Both the position numbers and the translations under genes were made by a program. The notes beneath the pieces were generated by a model. The model was not told the DNA's origin and did no database searches. It saw only the letters and a list, made by a program, of their open reading frames with translations. Below are positions 9,824-18,387 of a stretch of 46,683 nucleotides of DNA, piece after piece. The stretch covers positions 117,617-164,299 of the forward strand of contig NZ_JACKSH010000050.1 of assembly GCF_025821625.1 (NCBI RefSeq). The letters run 5' to 3'. The stretch is from Mycolicibacterium pyrenivorans (lineage in GTDB: Bacteria > Actinomycetota > Actinomycetes > Mycobacteriales > Mycobacteriaceae). Numbering within the stretch: position 1 is the first letter of the stretch; every line of letters starts with the position of its first letter.

Positions 9824-11404
9824 ATGAGTTCGCAGCGCCGCGACCGTGTGGCCCAGCTGACCGTGCAGGGGTGGCAGTACGTCGTGCTGTCGATCATGGG
9901 TTTGGTGGTGTTGGTCGGCAGTATCTTCTCCGCGGTCCTGCTCAACCGCACAGATGACATGTCGCGGCAACTCACCCTGCAGATCCAGCCGTCGCGGGTG
10001 GCGGCCTACCAGATGCAGGCGGCGCTTCGCGATCAGGAGGCCGCGATTCGCAGCTACCTCGTCACCGCCGACCCGCAGTTCCTCGACGACTACAACCAGG
10101 GCAGGACGGACGAGCAGGCGGCCTCGACGAAGATGCGGGTGTTCGAACAGGGCCGACCAGACCTGTTGACGGACCTCGACACCGTCGAGCAGGCTGCCGG
10201 GACTTGGCGCACGTCGTACGCCGAGCCGGTGATCGCGGGAGTGCCGCGTGACGACGTGGCCGCGACCACGGAGCTTGGCGGAGCCGAATTCGACCGGCTT
10301 CGTGGTCTTTTCGATGACCAGAACGAGCGTCTGGCCCAGGCGCGCGATGACGGCGCGGCTGAGCTGGAGCGGATCAAGTCCTGGCGCGACGCGGTGCTGT
10401 TGGCGATGCTCGCGGTGTTCGCGGTGACGATGGTCGTGCTGGCCGTGCTGCTGCGCCGGGCACTGGTGCGTCCCCTCGGATCACTGGCCGCCTCCTGCCG
10501 GCGCATCGCGCAGGGCAATTTCTCGGAGAAGATCACCCCGCAGGGCCCCAAGGACATCCGTGGTATCGCGATCGACGTCGAGGACATGCGACAACGCATC
10601 GTCGAAGAACTCGAGGCTTCGCGCGCGGCCACCGAGGCGCTCGACGTGCAGGCCGAGGAGCTCCGGCGCTCCAACGCCGAACTGGAGCAGTTCGCCTATG
10701 TGGCTTCCCACGACCTGCAGGAACCGTTGCGCAAGGTGGCGTCGTTCTGCCAGCTGCTGGAGAAGCGCTACGGCGACCAACTCGACGAGCGGGGCACCGA
10801 GTACATCGGTTTCGCGGTCGACGGGGCGAAGCGCATGCAGGTGCTCATCAACGATCTGCTCACCTTCTCGCGGGTGGGGCGGCTCAACGCCGCCGACGTC
10901 GATGTGAACCTCGACAGTGCGCTGGACGCGGCCCTGAGCAACCTCGCGACCTCCGTCGAGGAGTCGGGTGCGGTGATCCAGCGCCCGCCGGACGGACTGC
11001 CGACGATCAAGGGCGATCCCACACTGTTTACGATGCTGTGGCAGAACCTCATCGGCAATGCCGTGAAGTTCCGCCGCGAGGGGGTGCAGCCGCGCATCGT
11101 CATCGAATGCCTGGACAGCGTCGACGAAGACAATCCTCAGTGGTCTTTCTCGGTGTCGGACAACGGGATCGGCATCGCGCCGGAGTTCATCGACAAGGTC
11201 TTCATCATCTTCCAGCGATTGCACGGCCGCGATGTCTACAGCGGAACCGGGATAGGCCTGGCGCTGTGCAAGAAGATCGTCGAGCACCACGGCGGCGCCA
11301 TCTGGATCGACACGGACTACACCGACGGCACCCGCTTCCGGTTCACCCTGCCCGTTGCGGCACATGACACAGCGACCCCCTTACTGGAAGGATCACCGAC
11401 ATGA
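9824..11404 (+). CDS. Membrane sensor histidine kinase (CHASE3-like, HAMP)
   Basis: A 526-residue two-component kinase. A first membrane helix (YVVLSIMGLVVLVGSIFSAV) is followed by an extracytoplasmic helical domain with the CHASE3-like signature RDQEAAIRSYLVTADPQFLDDY. A second helix (AVLLAMLAVFAVTMVVLAVLL), a HAMP segment and a coiled coil come next. The phospho-acceptor His lies in YVASHDLQEPLRKVASF, and the ATP-binding part shows LWQNLIGNAVKF, DNGIGI and GTGIGLALCKKIVEHHGG. ATG 9824 is chosen because it has AGAAGG 9 bases upstream; an upstream TTG lies within the repeat. It is probably translated by coupling through the repeat. It overlaps the next response regulator by ATGA. Confidence 0.92.
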   Translation: MSSQRRDRVAQLTVQGWQYVVLSIMGLVVLVGSIFSAVLLNRTDDMSRQLTLQIQPSRVAAYQMQAALRDQEAAIRSYLVTADPQFLDDYNQGRTDEQAASTKMRVFEQGRPDLLTDLDTVEQAAGTWRTSYAEPVIAGVPRDDVAATTELGGAEFDRLRGLFDDQNERLAQARDDGAAELERIKSWRDAVLLAMLAVFAVTMVVLAVLLRRALVRPLGSLAASCRRIAQGNFSEKITPQGPKDIRGIAIDVEDMRQRIVEELEASRAATEALDVQAEELRRSNAELEQFAYVASHDLQEPLRKVASFCQLLEKRYGDQLDERGTEYIGFAVDGAKRMQVLINDLLTFSRVGRLNAADVDVNLDSALDAALSNLATSVEESGAVIQRPPDGLPTIKGDPTLFTMLWQNLIGNAVKFRREGVQPRIVIECLDSVDEDNPQWSFSVSDNGIGIAPEFIDKVFIIFQRLHGRDVYSGTGIGLALCKKIVEHHGGAIWIDTDYTDGTRFRFTLPVAAHDTATPLLEGSPT

Positions 11405-11841
11405 CACCGGCCGAACGCGCCATCGACGTCCTGCTCATCGAGGACGACCCGGGAGACGAGCTGATCACCCGGGAAGCCTTCGAGCACAACAAGATCAAGA
11501 ACAACCTGCATGTCGCGCACGACGGCGAGGAGGGGCTGGACTTCCTGTACCGGCGCGGCGCCTACGAGGGCGCTCCGCGTCCCGACCTGGTCCTGCTCGA
11601 CCTGAACCTGCCGAAGTACGACGGCCGTCAGCTGCTGGAGACGATCAAGTCCGATCCGGAGCTCAGCCACATCCCGGTGGTGGTGCTGACCACCTCGTCG
11701 GCCGAAGAGGACATCCTGCGCAGCTACAAGCTGCACGCCAACGCCTACGTGACGAAGCCCGTCGATCTGGATCAGTTCATGAACGCGGTCCGGCAGATCG
11801 ATGAGTTCTTCGTGCAGGTGGTCCGGCTTCCGCAGTTCTGA
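11401..11841 (+). CDS. Stand-alone response regulator (Rcp1-type)
   Basis: A 146-residue single-domain receiver with no DNA-binding part. The acidic pocket is LLIEDDPGDELI, the phosphorylation Asp sits in LVLLDLNLPKYDG, the switch Thr in VVVLTTSSAEEDI, and the Lys in NAYVTKPVD. This layout resembles receivers paired with phytochrome-like kinases of the SHDLQEPL type, exactly the kinase encoded just upstream (4-bp ATGA overlap). It probably accepts phosphate from that kinase and passes it on, perhaps to the receiver-phosphatase encoded two genes upstream. That transfer is inference. Confidence 0.9.
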   Translation: MTPAERAIDVLLIEDDPGDELITREAFEHNKIKNNLHVAHDGEEGLDFLYRRGAYEGAPRPDLVLLDLNLPKYDGRQLLETIKSDPELSHIPVVVLTTSSAEEDILRSYKLHANAYVTKPVDLDQFMNAVRQIDEFFVQVVRLPQF

Positions 11842-11842
11842 C

Positions 11843-12979
11843 GTGGAGCTGCCGCGCCTCGACCCGGCGACCCCCCATCTCGGGGATGTGACGCCGTCGG
11901 TGCTGGCCGCGATGGGGGTCGCCGGTTTCTCGCCGCGCATCCCGCTGCCCTACGACGTCGCGGGGGCGTGCGTACTGCTCATCGACGGCCTCGGCGCCGA
12001 CCTTCTGGACACCTATGCCGCCGATGCTCCGGTTCTGGCGGGGCTTCGGGGGCCCACTCTGCAGGTCGGCTTCCCCTCGACGACGGCCGCCGGATTGGCG
12101 GCGGTGGGCACCGGGCTCCGATCGGGCGAGCACGGGATGGTCGGGATGTCGTTCCGGTTGCCGGACGTCGGGGTGATCAATGCGCTGCGCTGGCGCCCCC
12201 ACCCGTGGGGTGAGGATCTGCGCGACGACGCGCGCCCCGAAGAGGTGCAGCCCGCACCGACGGTGTTCGAACGTGCGGCGTCGACGGGCGTCGCGGTCAG
12301 CGTGATCTCGGGCGCCCAGTTCGCGGGGTCGGGTCTCACCCGCGCGGTGCTGCGCGGGGGCCGCTATATCGGTGTGCACGCACTCGGCGATCTGGGCGCC
12401 ACCGTTCGGAACACCTTGGCGGACGGTGGATTCTGCTACGCGTATCACGCTGACCTCGACTTGGTGGGCCACCTGCACGGTCCGGGTTCGGCGGCGTGGC
12501 GAATGCAGCTGAGGCAGGTCGACACGCTGGTCGAGTCGATCGTGGAGGGACTGCCGAGCGGCGGACTGCTCGCGGTGGTCGCTGATCACGGCATGGTGAC
12601 TCTCGACGACGCCGACGCGGTGGACATCGACGCCACGGAGTCACTGCGTGACGGGGTGGACGCGATCGGCGGGGAGGTGCGGGCGCGGCACGTCTACACG
12701 CGGGCGGGGGCGCGCGAGGACGTCCTGGACGCGTGGCGGGCGACCCTCGGTGACCGGGCGTGGGTGGTGACGGGCGACGAGGCGATCGCGGCGGGGTGGT
12801 TCGGAGCCCGGGTCGCCGACGAGGTGCGCCCGCGCATCGGTGATGTGGTCGCTGCCGCACGAGGTTCGTCGGGGCTGCTGCGACGCGCAGTCGAACCGAT
12901 TGAATCTTCGCTGGTTGGTCAGCATGGGTCGCTCACCGACGCCGAACAGACGATTCCGCTGCTGCTCGCCCATCGCTGA
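11843..12979 (+). CDS. Nucleotide pyrophosphatase/phosphodiesterase family protein
   Basis: A 378-residue member of the alkaline-phosphatase-like type I phosphodiesterase family. The first metal site is LLIDGLGADLLD. The nucleophile region is FPSTTAAGLAAVGTGLRSGEHG with the conserved Thr. Further metal ligands are visible in DLDLVGHLHGPGS and VVADHGMV. Family members split nucleotide or phospholipid phosphodiesters. No signal peptide is evident, so it is probably cytoplasmic. GTG 11843 lies one base after the response-regulator stop, so it is the fourth gene of the signalling operon; earlier in-frame starts would overlap that gene. Confidence 0.85.
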   Translation: MELPRLDPATPHLGDVTPSVLAAMGVAGFSPRIPLPYDVAGACVLLIDGLGADLLDTYAADAPVLAGLRGPTLQVGFPSTTAAGLAAVGTGLRSGEHGMVGMSFRLPDVGVINALRWRPHPWGEDLRDDARPEEVQPAPTVFERAASTGVAVSVISGAQFAGSGLTRAVLRGGRYIGVHALGDLGATVRNTLADGGFCYAYHADLDLVGHLHGPGSAAWRMQLRQVDTLVESIVEGLPSGGLLAVVADHGMVTLDDADAVDIDATESLRDGVDAIGGEVRARHVYTRAGAREDVLDAWRATLGDRAWVVTGDEAIAAGWFGARVADEVRPRIGDVVAAARGSSGLLRRAVEPIESSLVGQHGSLTDAEQTIPLLLAHR

Positions 12980-13191
12980 GCCCAGCGGACCGGCGGCCCA
13001 CGCTCGTGGCAGTTCAGGGGCTGTGCTCGAGGGACTCAGCGGGAGGTCCGGCTGGTATGGCGGTCTGGCTGAGGCTCAAAATGTACTGGTGGACAGGTTG
13101 TTTCGTCCCATCTGGGTCATCGTTGCCGCGGTTGGTCAATTCACTCCGCGCGCAACGACTTTCGTGAGTCATTCGTCACTGTGCGGCGGTT

Positions 13192-13207
13192 TGTGAACGC
13201 CGTCACA
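13192..13207. promoter_or_regulatory. Perfect CRP-type operator
   Basis: TGTGA at 13192-13196 and TCACA at 13203-13207, separated by six bases, form the textbook CRP/FNR palindrome, which mycobacterial CRP (Rv3676 family) also recognises. It ends 30 bp before the ATG of the NlpC/P60-like gene and 212 bp after the previous stop, so it must regulate that gene. Whether it activates or represses depends on the start site, which I cannot fix. Confidence 0.6.
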
Positions 13208-13237
13208 GATTTTGGCCGTATTAGAGACCCTCTGTTA

Positions 13238-13807
13238 ATGTCCCGCTGCATGTTTGCTCTCGCACTCTTGACACTTGTCAACCAGGTGTCGGGCACGCCG
13301 TATGTGAGCGGAGGTGACACCCCCGCAGGCACGGATTGCTCCGGCCTGGTGTCGTGGGTGACCAACGCCGCAACGGGCAGGCCCGTCTACGGGGACAGGT
13401 TCCACACCGGCAACATCGAAAGCGCACTGCTAGCCCGTGGCTTCCAGTACGGGACACAGCCCGGCGCACTGGTCGTCGGCTGGAACAGCGGCCACACCGC
13501 GGCCACCCTGCCCGATGGCACCCCCGTCTCCTCCGGGGAGGGTGGCGGCGTGAAGGTCGGCGGCGGCGGCGCCTACCAGGACCAGTTCACCAATCACATG
13601 TTCCTGCCGATGCCCGCGAACGTGCCGCCCGTTCCCGACCCGGCGATGGCGCCGCCGATGCCTGCGCCGGTGCCACCGATGGCCCCGCCGCCCCCGCCGC
13701 CTCCCCCGGACCCGCTGCTGCCGCCCCCGCCGCCCCCCGGTGCACCCGTCGTGCTGATGGGTCAGGAGGTTCCCCCGCCGCCGCCTCCCCCCGGCGCACC
13801 GCTCTGA
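13238..13807 (+). CDS. NlpC/P60-like secreted protein, proline-rich tail
   Basis: A 189-residue protein with a short hydrophobic start (MFALALLTLV). The catalytic half shows the NlpC/P60 pattern: Cys in GTDCSGLVSWVTN and His in WNSGHTAATLPDG, with a glycine-rich SSGEGGGVKVGGGGAYQ segment between sheets. The last 60 residues are almost all Pro, Ala, Met and Gly, including runs of eight and seven prolines. Similar peptidase segments occur in mycobacterial cell-wall proteins and mycobacteriophage lysins. It may cut peptide stems of peptidoglycan, the tail spanning or anchoring in the wall. The start ATG 13238 is preferred because an earlier start would overlap the CRP-type site. Confidence 0.75.
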   Translation: MSRCMFALALLTLVNQVSGTPYVSGGDTPAGTDCSGLVSWVTNAATGRPVYGDRFHTGNIESALLARGFQYGTQPGALVVGWNSGHTAATLPDGTPVSSGEGGGVKVGGGGAYQDQFTNHMFLPMPANVPPVPDPAMAPPMPAPVPPMAPPPPPPPPDPLLPPPPPPGAPVVLMGQEVPPPPPPPGAPL

Positions 13808-13850
13808 CACGCGTCCGGCGCGGCAGCGGGCACCCGTTAGCGTCTCTGTC

Positions 13851-14597
13851 GTGATCGTGCTGCTGCCGCCGTCGGAGACGAAGCGAACCGGTGGTGATGG
13901 GCCGGCTCTGTCCATCGAGGCGTTGAGCTCGCCCGCGCTGGCGCCGCTGCGCACCGAGTTGGTCGACGAATTGGTCGCGTTGGCAGCCGACCGCCCGGCG
14001 AGCAGGCGCGCGCTGGGAATCTCGGCCGCTCAGGACGCGGAGATCGACCGCAACGCCGCGCTGCGCACCGCGCCGACGATGCCCGCCATCGACCGCTACA
14101 CCGGCGTGCTCTACGACGCCCTCGACGTCGGCAGCCTGAAGGGTGCGATGGCTGCGCGTGCGAGGTCGCGGCTCGCCGTCGGATCGGCACTGTTCGGCCT
14201 GCTGCGCGCCGACGACCCGATCCCCGCGTACCGGCTCTCGGCGACCTCCCGGCTGCCGGGCCGTCCGACGCTCGCCTCGCGTTGGCGGCCGGTGCTCGAT
14301 CCGGTGCTCGCCGGGGTCTCCGAGTGCGAGTTGGTCGTCGACCTGCGGTCGGGTTCCTATGCGTCGCTGGGAAGGGTTCCCGGCGCCGTCTGCGTCGACG
14401 TCGTCGCCGAGCACGCCGACGGACGCCGAACCGTGGTCAGCCACTTCAACAAGGCGCACAAGGGGAGGCTGGCCCGTGCGTTGTCGAGCACCCGGTCAGA
14501 GCCCGCCGACGCCGCCGCCGTCGCGGGGGTCGCGCGGCGCGCGGGGCTGCGCGTCGAAGGGCGGGGCGACCACCTCACCGTCGTCGTCGCGGCCTGA
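13851..14597 (+). CDS. yaaA: Peroxide stress protein YaaA
   Basis: A 248-residue DUF328/UPF0246 (YaaA) protein. The family start MIVLLPPSETKRTGGDGPAL is clear, as are RYTGVLYDALDVGSLKGAM, LLRADDPIPAYRLS and the C-terminal SHFNKAHKGRLARAL block. In E. coli YaaA lowers free intracellular iron during peroxide stress and binds DNA. The GTG start is 43 bp after the NlpC-like gene on the same strand. Its presence in a window with katG and furA fits an oxidative-stress role, though the genes are 7.5 kb apart. Confidence 0.9.
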   Translation: MIVLLPPSETKRTGGDGPALSIEALSSPALAPLRTELVDELVALAADRPASRRALGISAAQDAEIDRNAALRTAPTMPAIDRYTGVLYDALDVGSLKGAMAARARSRLAVGSALFGLLRADDPIPAYRLSATSRLPGRPTLASRWRPVLDPVLAGVSECELVVDLRSGSYASLGRVPGAVCVDVVAEHADGRRTVVSHFNKAHKGRLARALSSTRSEPADAAAVAGVARRAGLRVEGRGDHLTVVVAA

Positions 14598-14640
14598 GCC
14601 GCGATAATCGCGTTGCAGGCCAAGTCGTTCGGAGACAGGA

Positions 14641-15138
14641 TCAGAGTGCGGCGATCACGCCGGAGGTGTAGAACTCCTCCGGGATCTGCGAGTGGGCGGC
14701 CGGTCGGGTGATGAACACCCACACTCCGGTGGCGCCCGCGGTGCGCGGGCCCCGCACCGTCAGCGCACCGGCACCCGCGGAATCGGTGAACAGTGCGCCG
14801 GCCGCCACGCCAGGGTCCCCGGCGTTGCAGGGCCGTGCCGACGGGCGCGGCGCCTGGATCACGCGGACGTCGTAGCGCGTGTTGGGCGACCCGGTGGCGA
14901 ACTGGACGTCCGCGACCACCTCCGCGCCCTCGGTGCGCACCTGAGCCGTCGGCCGACCGTATGCGCCGCCGCCGACGTACTTGATGTCGCTGAAGTCGCA
15001 CCGTCGCAGGGTCTGGCCGAAAGGCAGGAACGTGCTGCCCGCTTCCGCCGATGCCGCGCCGGTACCGCCCGTCAGTGGCAGGACCGAGGCGATGATGATG
15101 GCCGCGGCCGCACGAGCAGTACGCGTGGTAGACCGCAT
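14641..15138 (-). CDS. Secreted protein of unknown function
   Basis: A 165-residue protein with a typical Sec signal: basic start MRSTTRTARAAA, a hydrophobic core IIIASVLPLTGG and a cleavage region AASAEAG. The mature part has two cysteines (LRRCDF and ARPCNA), which could form a disulfide, and a beta-rich look (VRTEGAEVVADVQFATG). I do not recognise the family beyond its resemblance to mycobacterial conserved secreted proteins. ATG 15138 is chosen over an earlier start because it places the signal peptide at the N-terminus. It converges with yaaA across 43 bp. Confidence 0.7.
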   Translation of the reverse strand: MRSTTRTARAAAAIIIASVLPLTGGTGAASAEAGSTFLPFGQTLRRCDFSDIKYVGGGAYGRPTAQVRTEGAEVVADVQFATGSPNTRYDVRVIQAPRPSARPCNAGDPGVAAGALFTDSAGAGALTVRGPRTAGATGVWVFITRPAAHSQIPEEFYTSGVIAAL

Positions 15139-15168
15139 CTTCAGCTGTTCCTGTTCGTCGGGGCGAGA

Positions 15169-15223
15169 CCGCCGTTGACAAGCGACGTCCGCCGTTGACA
15201 AGCAATGTTGTCGATAATATTAG
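15169..15223 (+). promoter_or_regulatory. 15-bp direct repeats and possible promoter
   Basis: CCGCCGTTGACAAGC occurs at 15169-15183 and again at 15189-15203, a 20-bp period (two helical turns). The second copy's TTGACA is followed after 17 bases by TATTAG inside an AT-rich stretch, which could be a plus-strand promoter for the small membrane gene at 15299. The same repeats lie 31-65 bp upstream of the secreted-protein gene on the minus strand, where they could be regulator sites. No regulator is identified. Confidence 0.35.
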
Positions 15224-15298
15224 ATGGTCTCATAAAAAGCTGCGCGCCCGGGCATCGATCGTTGACGTGGCGGGGCCGGCGCGGGACACTTTCGGCCG

Positions 15299-15550
15299 AT
15301 GTCCGCACTCTGGGTTTATGTCCGTATCCAGGCGATGATGTTCGTGTTCGGGCTCGTCGGGCCGATCTTCCTGGTCGTCTACTTCGCCGCCCAGCCCGAC
15401 ACGACGTTGCGCTGGATGTACTGGTGGGGCCTGTTCATCACCGCCGGTGATGTCCTGCTCGCGCTCCTGCTCGCCGAGGGGACGGTGCGCACGGATCGCG
15501 GGAAAGCCGACAAGGCGACCGCCGAGCGGCAGCAGGCCCGGGATGGCTGA
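15299..15550 (+). CDS. Small two-helix membrane protein
   Basis: An 83-residue protein with two hydrophobic helices (MMFVFGLVGPIFLVVYFAA and YWWGLFITAGDVLLALLLA) separated by a short loop containing RWMYWW, and a charged cytoplasmic tail rich in Lys, Arg and Gln. I do not recognise the family. It overlaps the next small membrane gene by 8 bp, so the two are cotranscribed and may work together in the membrane. Confidence 0.6.
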   Translation: MSALWVYVRIQAMMFVFGLVGPIFLVVYFAAQPDTTLRWMYWWGLFITAGDVLLALLLAEGTVRTDRGKADKATAERQQARDG

Positions 15551-15914
15551 CGCCATGGCATACCCCGGATACCCGCCGCCCGCCAAACCGCCCCGATCCG
15601 GTGCGGACCTGGCGATCTCGATCGCCGCGCTGACGTTGACTGTGCTCCTCGGCGCGGCCGCGGCGTTCTTCGGGCTGTTCTCGCTGGCGTTCCTGGACCA
15701 CTGCCCACCGGAGACGTGCAGCGTGGACGGCGCCGTCAACGCGGTCTTCACCTCACTGCTGATCGCGGGCGGCATCGGGGTCGTCGGCGTCGGGCTGACC
15801 GTCGTGGCGCTCGTGCGGCGCAAGCGAGGTTGGCCGTTCGCGATCGCCACCCTCGCGCTCTGTGCGCTGGCCGTGTTCCTCGGTGGCGTCGGGTACACCG
15901 CCGCCGTCGGCTGA
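15543..15914 (+). CDS. Small four-helix-type membrane protein
   Basis: A 123-residue protein beginning with a proline-rich cytoplasmic segment (YPGYPPPAKPPRSG), then hydrophobic helices at about 20-50, 65-90 and 95-120. Two cysteines in DHCPPETCSVDG lie in the loop after the first helical region and may pair outside the membrane. Proline-tyrosine-rich N-termini of this kind are frequent in actinobacterial membrane proteins of unknown function. The ATG at 15543 lies inside the end of the preceding gene. Confidence 0.6.
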   Translation: MADAMAYPGYPPPAKPPRSGADLAISIAALTLTVLLGAAAAFFGLFSLAFLDHCPPETCSVDGAVNAVFTSLLIAGGIGVVGVGLTVVALVRRKRGWPFAIATLALCALAVFLGGVGYTAAVG

Positions 15915-15994
15915 GGTCGCGGCGGAGTCGCTGCGGCCCAACAGTTCTGGTCGCCGAGTTGCCGGCCCCCGTCGAGCGCAGCATGATCCGCGTC

Positions 15995-17475
15995 ATGGAT
16001 ACCCGCACGGCATTCGAACTCGCCGACACCGACGCAATGGGCCAGGCTGCGCTGGCCGCATCGGGTGAGGTGTCCGCGGACGAACTCCTGGAGGCCGCGA
16101 TCATCCGGCTAGAGGCGGGCCGGGCGCTCAATGCCGTGATCACCGACCTGTTCGACCGCGGGCGCACGCAGGCCGCCGCACTTGATGCCTCGGGTGAGCT
16201 GCGCGCCGGCGAGGCCGGCCCGTTGGCGGGAGTTCCCTTCCTGCTCAAGGATCTTGGCGCATCACTGGCGGGCGCCCCTGAGGCGATGGGTTCCCGCGCG
16301 CTGCGCACCCATGTCGCCCGTGAGTCGGCCTGGATCGTCGAGCGCTACCTCGACGCCGGACTGGTCGTCTTCGGCAAGACCAACACTCCCGAGTGGGGTA
16401 ATCACTGCACCACCGAACCGGCGCTGTTCGGCGCCACCGCCAACCCGTGGTCGCCTGCGGTGACCCCCGGTGGCTCCAGCGGCGGATCGGCCGCGGCCGT
16501 CGCGGCGGGCATCGTGCCCGCGGCCTCGGGCGGTGACGGAACCGGGTCGATCCGGGTGCCCGCGGCGTGTTGCGGGCTCGTCGGGCTCAAACCCCGCCGC
16601 GCCCGCACCTCGTTCGCCCCCGGTGCCGGGCACGGGCTCGAGGGGCTGGTGAACGAGCACGCGCTGACCCGCACGGTCCGCGACAGCGCTGCGCTGCTGG
16701 ACGCGGTCACCGGCGCCGGAGTCGGGGATCCCTACTCGGCGCCGCGCCCATGCCGAACACGCCTTTCTTACAGGCGATTTCGTCCCCGACGCCGCCGCAG
16801 CGCATCCTGATGGCCACCGCATCGCCGTTCCCGGGTCCGGCCACCGAGCCCGCGGCCGTCGCCGCCGTCGAAAAGGCCGGGGCGCTGCTGGCCGACCTGG
16901 GGCACATCGTGGAGGCCGGTGCCCCCACCGTCGACGCCGACGCGGTCGCCGATGCGATTGCGGTGCTGCACACGGTCAGCAACGTGCAACTGTACGACCT
17001 GGCTCGCAGTCACCTCGGACGGGAACCGCGCGAGGACGAGTTCGAGCCCAGCACCTGGGTGATGGTGCGCGAGGGGTTCGCGACGACCGGTACCGAGTAC
17101 GCCGGCGCGATCGCGGCCATCCACGCCCAGTCGCGGCGCTTCGCCGCGCAGATGACCGGCCACGACGTGCTTCTGGTGCCCACGCTGCTCACCGCTGTGC
17201 CTCCGTACCGTCTGCTCGACCAGCCCCGCGGGTCGACTCGGGCGTTCTTCGACGTGGAGTTCGCCACCACCGGGTGGACGTCGCTGGCCAACGTGACCGG
17301 CTGGGCCGCGGTGTCGCTGCCGCTGGCCTTCACCGACGGCGACGATGGGGTCCTGCCCATCGGGGTGCAGCTGATGGCCCCCGACGAGGCGATCCTGCTG
17401 AAGCTGGCCGCGCAGCTGGAAGTGGCGGTACCGTGGGCCGGCCGCCGACCACCGGGCTGGGTCCGCGGACTCTGA
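15995..17475 (+). pseudogene. Amidase-signature enzyme, frameshifted
   Basis: An amidase-signature hydrolase in two frames. The first (from 15995) contains the catalytic Lys in GVPFLLKDLG, the Gly/Ser-rich motif [17 protein letters not shown] and a second region [17 protein letters not shown]. It runs to VGDPYSAP near 16744. The second frame continues PMPNTPFLQAI and runs to a normal C-terminus (IGVQLMAPDEAILLKLA). The span is 1481 bases, one short of the 1482 needed for a 493-residue protein, so one base is missing around 16742-16750 in GCCGCGCCC. It could be a true mutation or a sequencing error. The intact enzyme would hydrolyse amides; the substrate is not readable. Confidence 0.8.
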
Positions 17476-17488
17476 CCGAGGAGGCGCG

Positions 17489-18340
17489 ATGCTCAGAGAC
17501 ATTCGGGAACTGGCGGATTCGCCGGCCGAGTACGCAGAAGAGCTGCGCCGACGCTGGGGTGGGCTGCTCAGCTATCGCTACATCGGCCGCAGCTACGCCC
17601 AGATGGATCTCGGACCGGAAGACAACACGGTGACGATCCGCCGCGACATGCGCGACGGTGCGGGCGGGCTGCTGCTCGCGGTGCTCGGTATCTCGGCACC
17701 GGAAAGCGGGCACATGTCCGATCTGGAGGCGGTACCGAACCCGGTGATCCATTCCTGCCAGATCCTCGACCCCGGGGTCGGGGTCGAGCGTATCGAGATC
17801 ATCTCCGAGGAGCTCAGGCGTGGCAGGCAGCTGGGATACAGCCGGGCGAAGATCGTCGACGCCGACCACCCCGCGCGGGTGCTGGCGCTGATCGAAGGCC
17901 AGGGCGTCAGCATCGGCGTGCCGCCCGAAGGCCTCGAGCGGATGGAGGCCAATCCGCTCGAGATCGCCGACTCCCCCGACCCGCCCCCGCTGTGGCAGGT
18001 GTTCGGCGCGCACCTGCGCCAGGACGGGTACTGGGCCCTGCCCGAGCTGTCCGTCGATGTCGCCTCGCCCGACGCCGCCCTGCACATCGGCCCCCAGTTC
18101 GTCACTCTCGAGACCGCTGCGCGCCACGGTGCGGCCGAGACCGCGGGCACCGACCGGCTCCACGGGGTGTCCGCCCACGTCATGTTCGTCGCCCGCGGCA
18201 AGGCCGGCCCGTTCCGCGTCGAACCCGAAGCGATTGCCGGCGCGGGCGGAAACGTCGCGGTGCGCGTCAAGATGTACGACGAAGGTGCGGGCGACCGGCT
18301 GACCACGGCCGGGTCGTACCTCTTCGTGCCCACGGATTGA
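17489..18340 (+). CDS. Hotdog-fold (thioesterase-like) protein
   Basis: A 283-residue soluble protein. The first half contains a block like PaaI-type thioesterases (RRDMRDGAGGLLLAVLGISAP), a strand-rich HSCQILDPGVGVERIEII segment and YSRAKIVDADHPARVLALIEG. The second half has a similar strand pattern (GVSAHVMFVARGKAGPFRVE). This suggests a double hotdog. The catalytic residue and substrate are not clear. RBS GAGGAGG lies just upstream of ATG 17489, 13 bp after the amidase stop, so it belongs to the amidase operon and would still be translated despite the amidase frameshift. Confidence 0.55.
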   Translation: MLRDIRELADSPAEYAEELRRRWGGLLSYRYIGRSYAQMDLGPEDNTVTIRRDMRDGAGGLLLAVLGISAPESGHMSDLEAVPNPVIHSCQILDPGVGVERIEIISEELRRGRQLGYSRAKIVDADHPARVLALIEGQGVSIGVPPEGLERMEANPLEIADSPDPPPLWQVFGAHLRQDGYWALPELSVDVASPDAALHIGPQFVTLETAARHGAAETAGTDRLHGVSAHVMFVARGKAGPFRVEPEAIAGAGGNVAVRVKMYDEGAGDRLTTAGSYLFVPTD

Positions 18341-18387
18341 TTCGCAGAGCGGATCGGCGCGCGCCGAGCACATGGGACACTTTGCCC

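Noticed and set aside
12980..13237. c-di-AMP (ydaO-type) riboswitch before the NlpC/P60-like gene
   Set aside because: Such riboswitches often precede wall hydrolases in Actinobacteria, but I could not find the conserved core bases; the CRP-type site explains the region better.
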